A stretch of 64,000 nt of DNA from Sesamum alatum (taxonomy: Eukaryota > Streptophyta > Magnoliopsida > Lamiales > Pedaliaceae), in contig JACGWO010000002.1 of assembly GCA_034509735.1 (NCBI GenBank), forward strand, positions 44,719,702-44,783,701. Reading direction: 5' to 3'. How positions within the stretch are numbered: the first letter of the stretch is position 1; each line of letters starts with the position of its first letter. A model generated the notes under the pieces. That model searched no databases. It was given only the letters and a program-made list of their open reading frames with translations, and was not told the DNA's origin. The position numbers were made by a program, and so were the translations under genes. This document shows, in pieces, positions 12,134 through 25,014 of the stretch.

Positions 12134-15100
12134 ATGAAAACTTGTGCAATCCCTTTACTCCTCAGCCTCTATTTTCTCCTAATTTATAATCCCACCAGAA
12201 GAGTTCATTCTTCATCTGATGGGCAATGCAAAGCATGGCTGGTTCAGTCAATCCCCACTGACATGCCCCACCTCTCTCTCGTTCCTGGTGTACTCTCTAC
12301 TGGTAAACTAGTTCTTCCTCCCTTGTCACTTTTCTTTTTCTGGTTTTTGGGGGCTTATTATTATTATTGTTTGGAAAGAAGAGATAATTCTGGAAAGTTA
12401 AGCCTATGAATCTTAAGGAGACTGGGTATGGAATTATTATGCTCATCTTTTAGTTTCTTCGTTTATTTAGAGAGGCACAAGAATAGAAATTTAAACGAAT
12501 GAGTGAAACTTTAATTGCAAAGGCAGCCATGGGGATCCCCTGAAAGATCCCTGCTCTCCATCACTGTATGGACATTACTTGTATTTTTCATGTGATTGAA
12601 CCAGCTGATGTTTTTCGATGGTTGGCTGGAAATTCTTCACGGAGCCTGGACATAATTGCACAATACTGGCAGTTGGTAGCGCATCCGAAGGATCCTCGTT
12701 CAGGGGATTATGGATATTCAGAAGATGAAATGCAGAGATTTGGTGCTAATGAAGGATTTGAAGTTTATCAAGCATTGGAAAATGCGGCTGAGCGCAATAT
12801 TAGTATAAGGTAGGTAGATGAGTTTTTTTGCTAATAGAATGCACTTGTAACGAAAAATTCCAAGGTTATGTTACCTGAAACAGTAATTTGAGAGTCTGAG
12901 ACCATATAATGAAAATGCAAAGTGCTCGTTCATACTAGCTCGTGCACGTTAGTGTCTCTTTATTCTTTTCTGAGATGCATCAAATTGATGGTTAAGTGGA
13001 GTTGCAAAGATTGGCCTAGCTTGTGAACTTCTCAAACTAGGCTTGAGCAGGCTCGGGTTTCACTTGATCTTTAATCCAAGCACGACCCTTTTTGAATGCC
13101 TAGCTGAGTTAAAGTCTCGGTCTAATTTATTGCAAATTTTGCAGGGGAGCATTCATTTGTCTTTTTATTGTTTTTTGGCTAGACAACAGTAAGTCGTGCT
13201 ATAAATTTCCAAAGTGCGGTCACTTTTGCTTGAACATGTATAGTCGAACCAGTCCCTGGCCTTGTTTATCTTGCTTGCTCTCGAATTCTTGAACATCCGC
13301 ACCAAGTCAGACCTTTTTCACCAATATACATGAATAACAGTGTAATACAAAAGCTTGTTCTTGATGCTTACATGCCATATTAGTTGAAACAATTATCAAA
13401 TTGCATAGTGAAGATACATCAAGCAAAGATTTCATGCTGTTCGTTGTCGAGGATAGGAATCATATTGCACTAGCTCATGTATTTTTTGTATTCTGAACAA
13501 TAATAAATCTTTTATCACCATTTGATACCATTTAGAACATACCATCCTTCATCACTTTAGAGACTAATTTTAGTTCAGACTTTTACAGCACTCTGGTGTG
13601 TATCCTGACTATACTGCGGAACCATCTGCCCTGGCATCGGGAAGGCCAAATGTGAAGAATGTTACTTTACTACTTAATGACTGGTGGGGATCTGGCATAG
13701 TCCATGCCAAGGTTTGGATATCGGATAGCCAAGACGTGTACATCGGATCAGCAAACAATGACTGGAAATCTCTAAGTCAGGTACTATAACTATTACTAAA
13801 GATCTAAAAGTCCTTCAGTTTTTTGAGCAATTTCCCCAAAAGGTGCAACCAAACATATTCTCTCTTCTATCGGTTTCCAACGTACATTTTATGAGATTCC
13901 AAGTACTATAAACTTAGTCTTATACTGCATTGTGCTATGAAAAAGGAAAAAGGAAAAAGGAAAAATGAACTGCAATTATGTTCTTCTCTATTGCAGTATG
14001 TTTTCTCATGCAGAAAAGACTGATTTGAGATCATAGTGTGTTCATTTGCATAACTCGACTTCCATTGTTTGCAATGATTTCAGGTGAAGGAAGTCGGCAT
14101 TTATCTTGTTGGCTGTCCAAGAATTGCAGAGAATGTCGAAATTTATTATGACAACTTGTGGAAACTAGCCCATCTTAACTCTTCTACTTATACAAAATCA
14201 GTCTGGGATCAACAATGGCAGACCGTCCGAAAGGTTCCCTGTTGGTCCCATTTCCTCCACCCAAAAGAGAGGTGCAGGTAAGCAGGATATCAAGAGGATA
14301 TGTTCACATGATTTCTCCCCTAGTACCTGCCGTTTCGCTTCTATAAATCTAAAATCTTGTTCATATACTTAATCATTCAGCGAATCTTTTAATCAATAAT
14401 CTTTAACAGTCAAAATAATTTATACATGTTTAGTTTCTTGAGCATTATGTGTTCTCTCATTATAATATAAAGTTGTTCCTCCTTATCAAAATAATCTGCT
14501 GATTTATTTATTTAATTTCCCATGATATGTCTTGACAGATCGCCACTTCCTAAATATGTGGAGGTCAAACATGTCACCGGCTATCCCGTGCTTTCAGACC
14601 CTGATATTTTTCATGTTTCCATTGAAACTCCTGGACGAGACCACTCAACATCACAGCCTCAACCGTCATATCTGTCCTTTGCACCACCAGAGGTTTGGCA
14701 TCTCTAAAATATTTTCTAGCAAATGTCCAAGTTCTTCGATATGCTGATGGCTTTCTGTTGTGCAGCTGTTATTTGGAAAGTATCAGACAGATGAACAAGC
14801 CTGGGTGGATACAATTAAATCCGTCGGAAATGGAGCAACAATAAGAATAAGTACCATGGATTGGCTTGGTCAATCACAATACATGTCGCAGACGGTCTAC
14901 TGGTCATCCCTGTCTTCAGCTATATCTGAGGTATATTTGTTAGTGCTTCTTAAAATCTGTTTCTTTCGCAACATATAATCCGAGCTTTCCCATAGATGAT
15001 TTCAAAACACAGTTTCTTCTATTGTTTGGACTTGCGAACATTAATATAAAGAAGCTGCTCATTTTCAGTGATTCTTGGCTCTCAGGTTTCTCATGTTGGT

Positions 15101-15608
15101 TTAATTTAATGGTTTTATTACAATATCTAGCTAATTTTCTTGGTCGTAGGTTGTTTTTAGCAAGCGGGCGAAGGTGAAGTTACTGGTTGCGTACTGGGCG
15201 CATTTTATCAACAACACAGACCTCTACCTAAAATCTCTGCTATACAGCAACAACCTATGCTCTTCTTCAAAGTACAACAAATGTCATGGAAAAGTTGAGA
15301 TCAAGTATTATATGGTGCCGGGATTCAATTTAACTGGACCGGCTACTAAAAAAGGCACGGCCACTGGAAATGTTTATCCAGGCTACACAAGGGTTAACCA
15401 TGGAAAATATGCTGTCAGTGATGTACGAGCCCATATCGGGACGAGTAACCTAATATGGGATTACTTCTACTCGACCGCAGGTGTCAGCTTTGGGACGTAT
15501 AACTCTGCCATTGTTTCGCAACTTCAAGAAATCTTTGATGCTGATTGGAATTCACCTTATGCAGTGCCAGTTGAACCATTGGAAGAAGGTCATTCATATT
15601 CCCAGTAA
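12134..15608 (+). CDS. PLD3/PLD4-like HKD-family phospholipase D superfamily protein (515 aa, 7 exons)
   Basis: Exons 12134-12302, 12605-12809, 13579-13780, 14084-14277, 14539-14692, 14766-14930 and 15150-15608 join in frame to 515 residues. Residues 5-18 form a hydrophobic signal peptide or anchor. Two intact HxKxxxxD motifs are present: HAKVWISD at 167-174 and HGKYAVSD at 447-454. Each is followed by the family G-[ST]-[AS]-N block (GSANNDW, GTSN). Length, motif spacing and the FxxDWxSPY-like ending match animal PLD3/PLD4 rather than C2- or PX/PH-type plant PLDs. Animal PLD3/4 are endolysosomal proteins with 5'-exonuclease and lipid-synthetic activity; the plant homologue's role is not established. 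A degraded fragment of a second copy lies at about 40.33-40.46 kb. A decayed LINE begins within 100 bp of the stop codon. No defect is visible. Confidence 0.9.
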
Positions 15609-15689
15609 TCTGGGAAGCAGAGTGATGAGGATTCATGCATGGACTTAAATTTATGTCATTTGTTTTCTTCTTTTTCTTTTCCTCGCAAC

Positions 15690-17830
15690 GATTCAAAATA
15701 TCGAAATGGGATTTCCGAAGACTCTTTTTCTTTTTTTATTTAAAGAATAAGCCATGAAAATTCCGTTACTCAAAACGAACCAAACACAGCAAGTATCCAT
15801 CTCTCGACAAAGACGAGCCAAATTATCAAACGTAGGCACAGCCCTAAAACAGGACCTCCACGCAAGGATCGTAACTTGAGGGAACCGGCAAAGACCACAA
15901 ACAACAGCACAACTTCCTCGGATCATCGCCACAATACGGATATGAACAATAAGAAGATGCTAACCTTCGTGCTTCCATTTCCAGCAGCAACGAATAAGCA
16001 CTCTTCACCGAGAATATGCCGTTCTTACACTGTTTCCACACCACGCGTGTGATTGTGCTGCACCTTCACCACTGGGTCCTGCAACCCTCCCTCAACACTT
16101 CTCTAGCTGATAGGATAACTCTCCATGTAAGGGAGGGATGAGTACCTACCGACGCTTCCCAAAACTAACTGTTGGAAAATATCGGGCCTTTAAGAACTCG
16201 ACTTAGCAAAGAATCTGGCTGGGATAGCAAACCTCATCCCTGTTTAGCCAAAAGAGTTAAGTTGAAGGATTTAAGATTCCGGAATCCCAACCCCCCTTCT
16301 ATCAGCGGCCGACATAGCTTTGACCATGCTACCCAATGAACCCACTTCTCCCCTCGACTATGCCATCAAAAATCCGAGATCGCTGACTCCAACTCCTTCA
16401 AAAGAAGATCAAGAAGTTTGAAACACGTCAGAGCATGAGTTGACAGAGACTGCAATACGGACTTTATAAGTACCCTTTACTGGCCCGAAAGAGTAATTTG
16501 CTGTTCCACACCTGAATACGACCCTAAAAAAAATCCCTAATGTTATGAAACAAAGCACTCTATGACCATCCTGCCACAGTTGACAAGCCGAGATACCACT
16601 AACCAAACCCCAAGTCTACTAGCCAACCTTCGTTTCCTGTCCTCCATCATTTTCCCGCTAACCACTATACTGAACTTGGAGAAGTTGACCTCTTGTCCCG
16701 ATGCCCGAGCATAAAGTGCCAGTATGTGTTGGACCTCTCCCAATTGTCCCCCATTCCCTTCACAAAACCAAAAAAAAAAAAAGTATCATTAGCAAATAAG
16801 AGGTGAGAGATATTTGGTGTTCCGGCACTTACCGACACTCCCCATATAGCACCTCCCCGTTTCACCTCCCGCAACATCCCCGAAAAGGCCTCTGCACAGA
16901 AAATGAAGAGGTACGAAGATAGAGGGTCACCTTTCCTAATCCCATGTTCCAGTCTAAAGAAACCAAATTATGAACCATTTAAAGTTAAAGAATACGACAC
17001 AATAGTCACCAACATCATAATCAAATTCACAAAACCACTCAGAAAACCTAATATAAGCAAAATATGTCTAAGAAACGATTATTCTACTCTATCATAAGCT
17101 TTGCTCATGTCTAATTTTGAAGCGACAACCCTCCATAGACCGAGAGGACACTTTAAGCGAATGATTCAATTCAAACGCAAGAAAGATATTATCAGTAGTC
17201 AATTGACTGGGGATAAAGGTGGATTGGGTCGGGGATACAATGTCATTCATAAGACCTTTCAATCGATTTGCAATACATTTCAAAGGTATTTTAACAATAA
17301 TGTTATAGAGGCTGATAAGCCGGAATTGAGACACAAATTCTAGGCTATTACCCTTAGGAACGAGAATTACATGAGGGTAATTCATTTATGGAACATAATT
17401 TGATCATTAAGAATTCTAAGCACAGATTTTGTAACAGCAGGACCTACAACATTCTAGAATTCTTAAAAAAAAGGGGGGGGGGGGGGGGTCATGCCATCAG
17501 AATCAAGAGATTTCATCGGGAACATACCAAAGATGGTGTGCTTCACCTCCGCGGAAATGAATGGTGTGGTCAGGAAGGAGTTAATCTCAATGGTTACTTG
17601 CGGTTGAACTGAAGCCACCACCTCATGAATACACGACTCTATTGGAAGACGGGAAGCAAAGATAGACCAAAAATGCTGCAGTAGGATGGATAGGATATGT
17701 TCCTCCATTTCCCTCCACACTCCATCCTCATCTTAAGCCTAAAAATATTGTTATACCGTTTTTGATCGGAGGCCCAACAGTGGAAAAAATAGTGGAAAAA
17801 ATTGAGTATCTCCATCTCCATTCACCAACC
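15690..17830 (-). mobile_element. Decayed 5'-truncated LINE (non-LTR) retrotransposon
   Basis: Minus-strand fragments in order carry plant LINE reverse transcriptase signatures. These are an EVKHTIF..MK..DSDGM block (about 17550-17470), VILVPK...FRLISLYN...QSTFIPSQLTTDN (17385-17092), SKAYDRVE and GIRKGDPLSSYLF (about 17100-16890), then LLFANDTFFF (about 16800). A zf-RVT-like region follows (16044-15844, WKQCKNGIFSVKSAYSLLL). The catalytic box is FAND instead of the usual FADD, so one catalytic Asp is lost. Frames are interrupted many times, and a run of 18 G at 17471-17488 breaks the N-terminal part. The endonuclease domain was not found. It is dead, and both borders are approximate. Confidence 0.85.
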
Positions 17831-18750
17831 AGTGCTGTTTACTCCATTGCTGCCATTTTATCAGCTCTCGCATCTCATTTGGTATCTATACCTTATCATA
17901 AGTGAGAGCACTCTTTTGGTGTCTCACTTAATTTTGGTCTATCATTTTAATATTTAATTTAATTTTATTTACTTATTCATCTAACTAATTCCCACCCCAA
18001 CTATCTTTTGATACTTTTTTTTTTTAATTTCATGCCTCTTTTTTGTCATGAAGTTTTTTATAAATTTAATATTAACTTATTACTTTGTATATATTTTGTT
18101 AAATAATAAATACTTTATAAATATTTTGTTCTAAATAATTTTATAGAATTTGCACACATAGAGTGATTATATTTGTTTGAATAATTATATTGACATGCAC
18201 TTCATGTCGTTGGTATATATCATTACCACACACCATGCATCTTATTGATACTTCCATAACTTGGATCAAGGTGCACTATGGAAGAGTACTAGTATCATCT
18301 GCATATTTGATGAGCGTGTTTAATTTTCTAAATTCAAAATTATAAATATTTATTAAAATTAATTATGAATTAATTTTTTAATGATTTATAAGTGAAATAA
18401 AATGATTGAAAATAAAAAAAATAATCAAGAGATGAAAATAAATAAAATCTTAGACGGGAAACGTGAGATGAGAGAAGAAAAAATTAAACCAAATAAGAGG
18501 TTAGTGGAAAGAGGACAAAGAAGAGAGAGAGAGAGAGAGAGAGTGAACTAATTTGCTATTATATTCTTGAATATGGTAATTTTGTCAATATATTACAAGC
18601 ACACAAAGAGGCCTTTGAGGCTTTATTAATAGAACAGATAATGAAAAATGCACAAGATCACAAGCTATATAATAAAGGGATTTCTAGAGAGGAATTATTC
18701 AAAAACACACAAAGTTCCAAATGTTTGGAGATGTGTGGGGATGGGTAACG
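17831..18750. other. Spacer between LINE relic and CYP71D-like gene
   Basis: AT-rich, with a (GA)n microsatellite at about 18521-18543. CTCGCATCTCATTTGG at 17868 and a loosely inverted counterpart near 18465 hint at a decayed MITE, but no target duplication could be fixed. The right end (about 18.6-18.75 kb) is the probable 3' UTR of the minus-strand P450. Confidence 0.35.
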
Positions 18751-18751
18751 A

Positions 18752-20374
18752 TCAATCCAAAGGTTCATTGTAAGGGGTGGCCACAACATAAAGTTTGTCC
18801 TTTCTTGAACCAGTGATTCCAGGATTTTCAATCATGTCTAAATCTTCTGGTTTGACCCCATCTGGAAGTTTCCAGTTGAACTTATAGAGAAGTTGAGCTA
18901 AAGGTAACTCAATGCTAGCCAAAGCAAATGTTATTCCAGGGCACATTCTCTTTCCGGATCCAAACGGTAGGTACTCAAAGTCTCCACCCACAAAGTCGAT
19001 GGAACTCTTCTTGAATCTTTCGGGTTCAAAGCTTTCAGGGTTAGTCCAGTACTTGGGATCCCTCTGCATAGCCCAGTTGTTCACCAGTACCTTGACTTTT
19101 GCGGGTATGGTGTATTCATTGATTGTACGTTCCTCCCTAGAGGCCCTAGGGAGAAAAGGAACTGGTGGGTGCAATCTAAGTGCTTCCTTTATTACCAATT
19201 TTAGATAGTTCAACTTTCGGACATCATCTTGATTGATGGACGTGGTTTTGCTTCCTTTGAATACCTGTCTTACTTCAGCTTGTGCCTTGGCCATCACCCC
19301 TGGATTTCTCATTAATTCTGTCATTGTCCAGTCGATTGCTGTTGCGGATGTCTCAGTTGCGGCAGAAAATACGTCCTGTGTGTAAATCTTTATGAATGAA
19401 TCCGAATCTATGTATGTAAAAATTATTGTTTCTCATGAATGAAGAGGAAACTCACATAAAGAACAGCTTTGATATTGTCATGGCCGATTGGGAATTCGAG
19501 CTCTCCACTTTCCTTAAGCCTCAGGAAAACATCAACTAAATCTTCATTACCAAATTCTCCGTTGCCCCTCCTTCCTGACAGATCTAATTTGCACTGTCCC
19601 TCTCTATTCACTTTGTGTTCGTTGATTATATCTTCAAGAATCACATCAAGCTTGCGCCCCAAAATCACAAGTTCGTTTACTCCAACTCAGGGCGCTAATA
19701 ATCTTCGACGAGGGGAACACATCGGCGATCTCAAACCCGCCCGCCATTTGAATCCCTTCCCGCAGTAATTTGATCAATGCATCACTGTCCTTACACACCT
19801 TACCAAAAGCAGCTCTACAGGTGATGGAACTCGTCATCCAGAAAATCTTGTCAGTTAAATTGACGGGTTTTCCAGCAGAGGCCTGAACGAATTCGACAAG
19901 GCGAGAAACCTCGTCTTGTCTGATGGAGGCGAAGGAGCGAACGCTTTTGGCGCTCAATAGTTCCAAAATGCATATCTTGCGCATCTGTCTCCAGTAATCG
20001 CCGTAAGGGCTGAAACCTATATCCTTATAATTGTACCACATGATCTCCATGGCAATGGCTGAGGGCCTGTTAGCATAGACAGGGTCGTGTTCTCTGAGCA
20101 CCTCCTTGGCGATTTCAGGTGAAGAAACGACGATTGTGGGGACTTCGCCGAGCTTCAAATGCATAATCGGGCCGTACTTTTTGGCCAAGTCCCTGAAAGA
20201 ACGGACGGGAAGTGAACTTATAAGATGAAGGTGTCCAATTATGGGCAGTTCTTGAGGGCCTGGAGGCAGTTTAACAGAAGAGGGTTTGGATTTTCTCCGT
20301 TTCTTGAGGAGGAGGAAGACGACAGGCACAAGGAGAGCGAGAGTTGTGAAGTTCCAGGGAAACCCGGAATCCAT
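18752..20374 (-). pseudogene. CYP71D-like cytochrome P450 with a frameshift in exon 1
   Basis: Exon 1 (20374-19456) and exon 2 (19375-18752) flank one phase-0 GT-AG intron. The protein would be about 513 aa, of usual length. It has an N-terminal membrane anchor, a KLPPGP hinge, WRQMRK (C-helix), the ExxR motif in KEALRLH, FEPERF, and the heme loop FGSGKRMCPG with its Cys ligand. At about 19665-19676 the frame breaks: one frame ends in SKRTCDFGAQA and the next continues as GRKLDVILEDII, so one base is extra or two are missing. The I-helix reads SAATETS where AGTETS is usual, so the conserved Gly is Ala. A TATA-like box (TATAAATA on the minus strand) lies at 20475-20482. A-type P450s of this clade oxidise terpenoids and other specialised metabolites at the ER. 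The gene is either a recent pseudogene or carries a sequencing error; all else is intact. Confidence 0.85.
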
Positions 20375-20482
20375 TTTTCTTGGATTTGGAAGAGAGAATT
20401 ACAATGTTGAAGAGGAATTAAGTAGATGGGTTCTTCTGCAGGTTTTGCTGTGGTTCAGGAGCTTGCATGCACGGTATTTATA

Positions 20483-21227
20483 GGGAATTTCCAGGGTAAA
20501 AATCAGAAGATTAAAATAAAAAAGATATTAGTTTAAGGACGACAATAATTAGATATGAATTTGTTGTATATTCTGCAGAATGTATGCGCTGAACTAATTT
20601 ATTTAAAACATCATTGTGGACAATAAAATATAGGAAGATTACTATTTTATTCTTGTAATATCGGTGGTGGCATTTTGGTACTATTGCAAGGGAGTAATTC
20701 TCCCCGTTTTCTAATTTTGGAAATGCATTGTACTTCTCCACTTTATATTTATATTTAGAGATGGGAAGGAATCTCGAAAAGTCCTCCAACAGTCTTGAAC
20801 CCCCCCCTCCCCACTCGCCTCAAAAAAAAAAAAAAAAAAAAAAAGAAAATTTTGTACAATTATATATTTGTTTAAAGAATATATAACTTAGATGAATATA
20901 GAAGAAATAGTAACTTTAAGGGTTGTTAGTTTTATTTTTATGAATAAGATTGTGCGGAAGTTAGAAAGTGCTTATTTATATATAAATATTAGAAATACAA
21001 AGTCTAGAAACAAATAAGATAATTTTAAAAGCATATCATAACAACGTGATGATATCATCAAGTCAAATAAAATATTAGTAGAATATATATATAATATAAT
21101 ATAATATAATATAAATTCAAATTACAATTAATATTATAATTGTTTTAATTGTTTTTAATATTAATTTGTCTATTCTCAAACTTTTATACAAATTTAACGA
21201 TCATTGTAGGATATCATTGTTGTTATT

Positions 21228-21269
<42 letters not shown>

Positions 21270-21530
21270 CCTGCGACTGAACGCGGTCTTATGCAGCCGG
21301 TTAAATATAAAACCAAACATAATTGTCAAAAAACAATCTTATTAAAATTAGTTCATAATCAATTCAATCCATACTTAATCTATTAATTGTGGTCCGATTT
21401 GAATTGAATCTATCGTTTTACCCTGGGTTTGAGGTGAATTTTTTTTTTAGATGGACAATCATCGATTTCAGGATCTTATTGTGCTTTGAAAATTGTCTGA
21501 AGATAGACGACAAAAGAAGTGTTAATTACA
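20483..21530. other. Spacer with poly-A and AAT microsatellite
   Basis: Contains a 24-base poly-A run at about 20821-20845, a short TATAA repeat at about 21085-21110 and an (AAT)n microsatellite at about 21231-21269. No coding region was recognised. Confidence 0.45.
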
Positions 21531-21532
21531 TG

Positions 21533-22112
21533 ACAAATTTCTAAGTTATGGATCAGATGATAACATTTTTAATTACTCCAGTTCATAGCGACCTCTGCGA
21601 AGATTCGCCATCCTACTCCTGCGACATTAATATTAACTCCTACACACTTATTTGTCCCCTACACATTAATAAAAAAAAAAATTACTTTTATTAAATTTCC
21701 AAGTTATGGATCAGATGATAACATTTTTAATTACTCCAGTTCATAGCGACCTCTGCGAAGATTTGCCATCCTACTCCTGCGACATTAATATTAACTCCTA
21801 CACACTTATTTGTCCCCTACACATTAATAAAAAAAATAAAAATTACTTTATTAAATTTCCAAGTTATGGATCAGATGATAATATTTTTAATTACTCCAGT
21901 TCATTGTGACCTCTGCGAAGATTCGCCATCCTACTCCTGCGACATTAATATTAACTCCTACACACTTATTTGTCCCCTACACATTAATAAAAAAAAAATA
22001 CTTTATTAAATTTCCAAGTTATGGATCAGATGATAACATTTTTAATTACTCCAGTTCATAGCGACCTCGGCGAAGATTCGCCATCCTACTCCTGCGACAT
22101 TAATAAAAAAAA
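21533..22112. repeat. Tandem repeat, about 158-bp unit, roughly 3.6 copies
   Basis: The landmark ATGGATCAGATGATAA recurs at 21548, 21706, 21866 and 22021, giving unit lengths of 158, 160 and 155 bp. Units share the order: ...CCAGTTCATAGCGACCTC..., ...CCATCCTACTCCTGCGAC..., ...CACACTTATTTGTCCCC..., then poly-A. The last unit is cut short at the CCTGCGACATTAAT step, where it runs directly into poly-A, as if by an internal deletion. Units differ by only a few bases, so the expansion looks recent. No coding function is apparent. Confidence 0.9.
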
Positions 22113-22229
22113 AAAATCACTAAGAATAAAGTAGTAATTTCGATTTCACCATCTAGAGGTTAAATAATTATTTTCCATTTGAACAGAATGTTTGTAATTT
22201 TTTAAACAATAAGAGAGTAATTACAATTA

Positions 22230-23107
22230 AGGTTAAATACACTTTTGCCCCTTGAAGTATCCTTGATGTAACACTTACTCCCATAAACTATATATCAAAT
22301 ATAACACTTACCCCCTAGTTGGACAAAATTGCTCCTCATAACTCGAATAATTATATTATTCTCAATATATTTTAATATTTCACACATTAAATCATAACCT
22401 AAGTATTTTCTAACTAAAAAAAATTAATAAGTGAAGAATTTAAAATAAAAGTGGCGTAATAGTTAATATATATAATAGATACACAATAAATATAACTAAG
22501 CAAAAAAAAAAAATAAATCTTTTACATAAAAGTTTTTTGTATATTTATTTTACTCATTCATAACTTAACTTCAAGTTTTTTTGTGTATTTAATTTACAAT
22601 TTGAACTATTTTACCGACTCAAAATTAAGTAATAAATGAGTACAATAAATACACAAAAAATTCTTCATGTAAAAAGTTTTTTTTTTGAAGTGAAAGTGAT
22701 GAACTATATATATATATATATATATTGAGTAAATCAATTACAATACTCAATATCAAATATTATATCTAACAATTACCGACAATTATAACAATCATATATT
22801 TATCATCAGTATTATATAATTATATCTAATCAACAACTACTATTAAAGTGAAGGATACCTACTATCAAAGTATATCTATTATATATATATGTATTATATA
22901 TATTTACTTATTACACCACCTTTAGTTAAAAATAATTTTGTTATGATTTAATGTGTAAAATACTAAATATATTAAGAATAATATAATTATTGATCAAGGC
23001 ATGAGGGACATTTTGGTCCAATTACGGAAATAAGTGTTACATTTAATAATTTAAGGGGGTAAATGTTACATCAACGATAATTTAGGGAGACAAAGTGTAT
23101 TTAACCC
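22230..23107. mobile_element. Mutator-like non-autonomous element (about 878 bp), roughly 100-bp terminal inverted repeats
   Basis: The left end GGTTAAATACACTTTTGCCC and about 100 following bases are matched in inverted form at the right end (...CAAAGTGTATTTAACCC). TTACAATTA (22221-22229) and TCACAATTA (23108-23116) form an 8/9 target duplication. The interior is AT-rich, with (TA)n tracts near 22707-22727 and 22870, and has no coding sequence. Confidence 0.75.
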
Positions 23108-23349
23108 TCACAATTATGCTAAACCTTAGAAAATATAATTGTAATGCACTTACATATTTGAATAGGTTTTATATCATTGAAGAAATTACTTTGTTTGACT
23201 TATTTCAATATATTTTTTACTTTTACTACTTACAAAATTTTCGAAAATGATCTCATAACCTCTTCACAATTGAGTTTTCACTATCTTTTGTTGACTTGGG
23301 GAAAGTTACGTGGCCAACATTTTAATAATTTTTTCTTTTTGAAAGGAAA

Positions 23350-23698
23350 AGGAATTTCAGGGAAAATTTTTATTTTTGGTTTCATATCTTAAGATCTTTT
23401 TTTGATTTGGTCTTATTTGTTGTATTTGTCTTACAATTAATTTCATGTTCAATTTTTTTCTCAAACTTGGTCCCAGATAGCATTTTTAAATTGTTAATGG
23501 AGCCGTCAATAGTGGCAGAGTCTTGCCCCAATAACAGACTTAACGACTCCGTTAATAATTTGACGAAAAATGCTTTTTGAGACCAAATTTAAGAAAAAAT
23601 TGAACAAAATGAACTAAATGTGAAAAAATGTGATCAAATAAAAAAAAGTCCTAAAATAAAATATGAGAATGAAAAAGCGATTTCCCGGAAATTCATTT
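23350..23698. mobile_element. Foldback MITE with arms of about 170 bp
   Basis: The left arm (GGAATTTCAGGGAAA..., ...TTGGTC..., ...TTAATGGAGCCGTC) is mirrored by the right arm (...GACTCCGTTAATAATTTGAC..., ...GATTTCCCGGAAATTC). The centre lies near 23520-23530. The arms have drifted but pair along almost the whole length. No target duplication was settled. Confidence 0.65.
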
Positions 23699-25014
23699 AT
23701 AAATGAAATTAAGTCATGTGACAAACTGGACTGATGAATATTGTACAGCGCACGCGATGCGCATGCCTGCGATATATATAGTTATGTTCGTTAATTAATT
23801 ATTTGCCACCACATAAATGTAAATATCATGAATATAGATAATTTATTTTTATGTATATCAATAATCTAATCAGGCTAATAATAATGGCATCTGTGTTTGG
23901 TGACAAAAAGATAATATTCCTTTGTAAATTGTACACATTTGACCGGGCAAAAGCATGTGGATATGCTAAATATAGAATACTAAATCAGAAGACACTTGTT
24001 GGCTTCTCGAATACGTACATTTTTTTAATATTTGTGTGATTCTTGTGATATAAATTAACAACGTGATACATAATTTTCTATTTATTTACGGATCAAACAT
24101 TAGTGGTTTTGATAGTCATAAATTATTAAATTCCAGCGCCAAAGTTATTAATAAATAATGCAAGCATTATTAGATAGGGCAGCATGCATGAACATTATTT
24201 ATATGCATGCATGGTTTAATCCTCCCTTTTGCTTTTGGATTAGTTCATAATATAAAATACATAAAGGATAAGTTATGATGAATTTTTCCGAAATTTTGTA
24301 TAATTACAAATACCTTCTCAGTATTTGAGAAATTATCAATACTCTTCTGACTTAATCGGCCGTATTCGTCAGATTTTTATCCATTTTTTTATGGTGAACC
24401 GACAAAAATACCCTTGTAAACTATAAATTATAATTTTACTTATTTTTGAAAATTTTCTGAATTTTTTTATGAACTAAGTGAATAATTTTTTTTAATAATT
24501 TTTTAAAATATAATTATTAACGGTATGAATTGTGCATTAAGTTGTCACTGTAGACAATTAGTGACTACCAACTACACATCTATCTAACAATACAAATACA
24601 TATATATATAATTATTTATTGTCACTATTATATACATATATTACTAGTTGTTTACATAGACTAGTTTATATTCTCTTGTCACCAATTATTCCTAGTGACG
24701 ACATTTATTTAACCATTATAACTATTTAAATTAGGGTGAAATGCGCAGTTACCCAATTTTATTATTTTTAAAATATGCATGAATAAAATATTTTAGTTAA
24801 AAAAAAATTAAACAGGTAATTATTTTGTATAAGAATTAGTATATTCGAGAGTATTTTAATAAATACAATACAAATACATATACAGCATGTAGATAGATAG
24901 AGGAGTTCCACAGCCATCTATTTATATATATAGATGTCCTTGTTCAACAATTGAATTCACAGACTTTCTTCCTCACAGAACCTTTTGGCATATAGTTAGG
25001 CAGGCAGCTACACC
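23699..25014. other. Spacer and promoter of the alcohol dehydrogenase gene
   Basis: At about 24267-24420 there is a single left-end fragment of the same MITE family as the 1319-1740 element (GGATAA...AATTACAAATACC...), with no right end found. A TATA-like TTTATATATATAG at about 24921-24932 lies some 90 bp before the ATG at 25015 and may be the core promoter. Nothing else was recognised. Confidence 0.45.

Noticed and set aside
17868..18480. MITE with CTCNCATCTCA termini
   Set aside because: Terminal similarity is short and imperfect, with no target duplication.
21533..22112. CRISPR-like array
   Set aside because: Units are contiguous 158-bp copies without unique spacers, and the sequence is from a plant nucleus.
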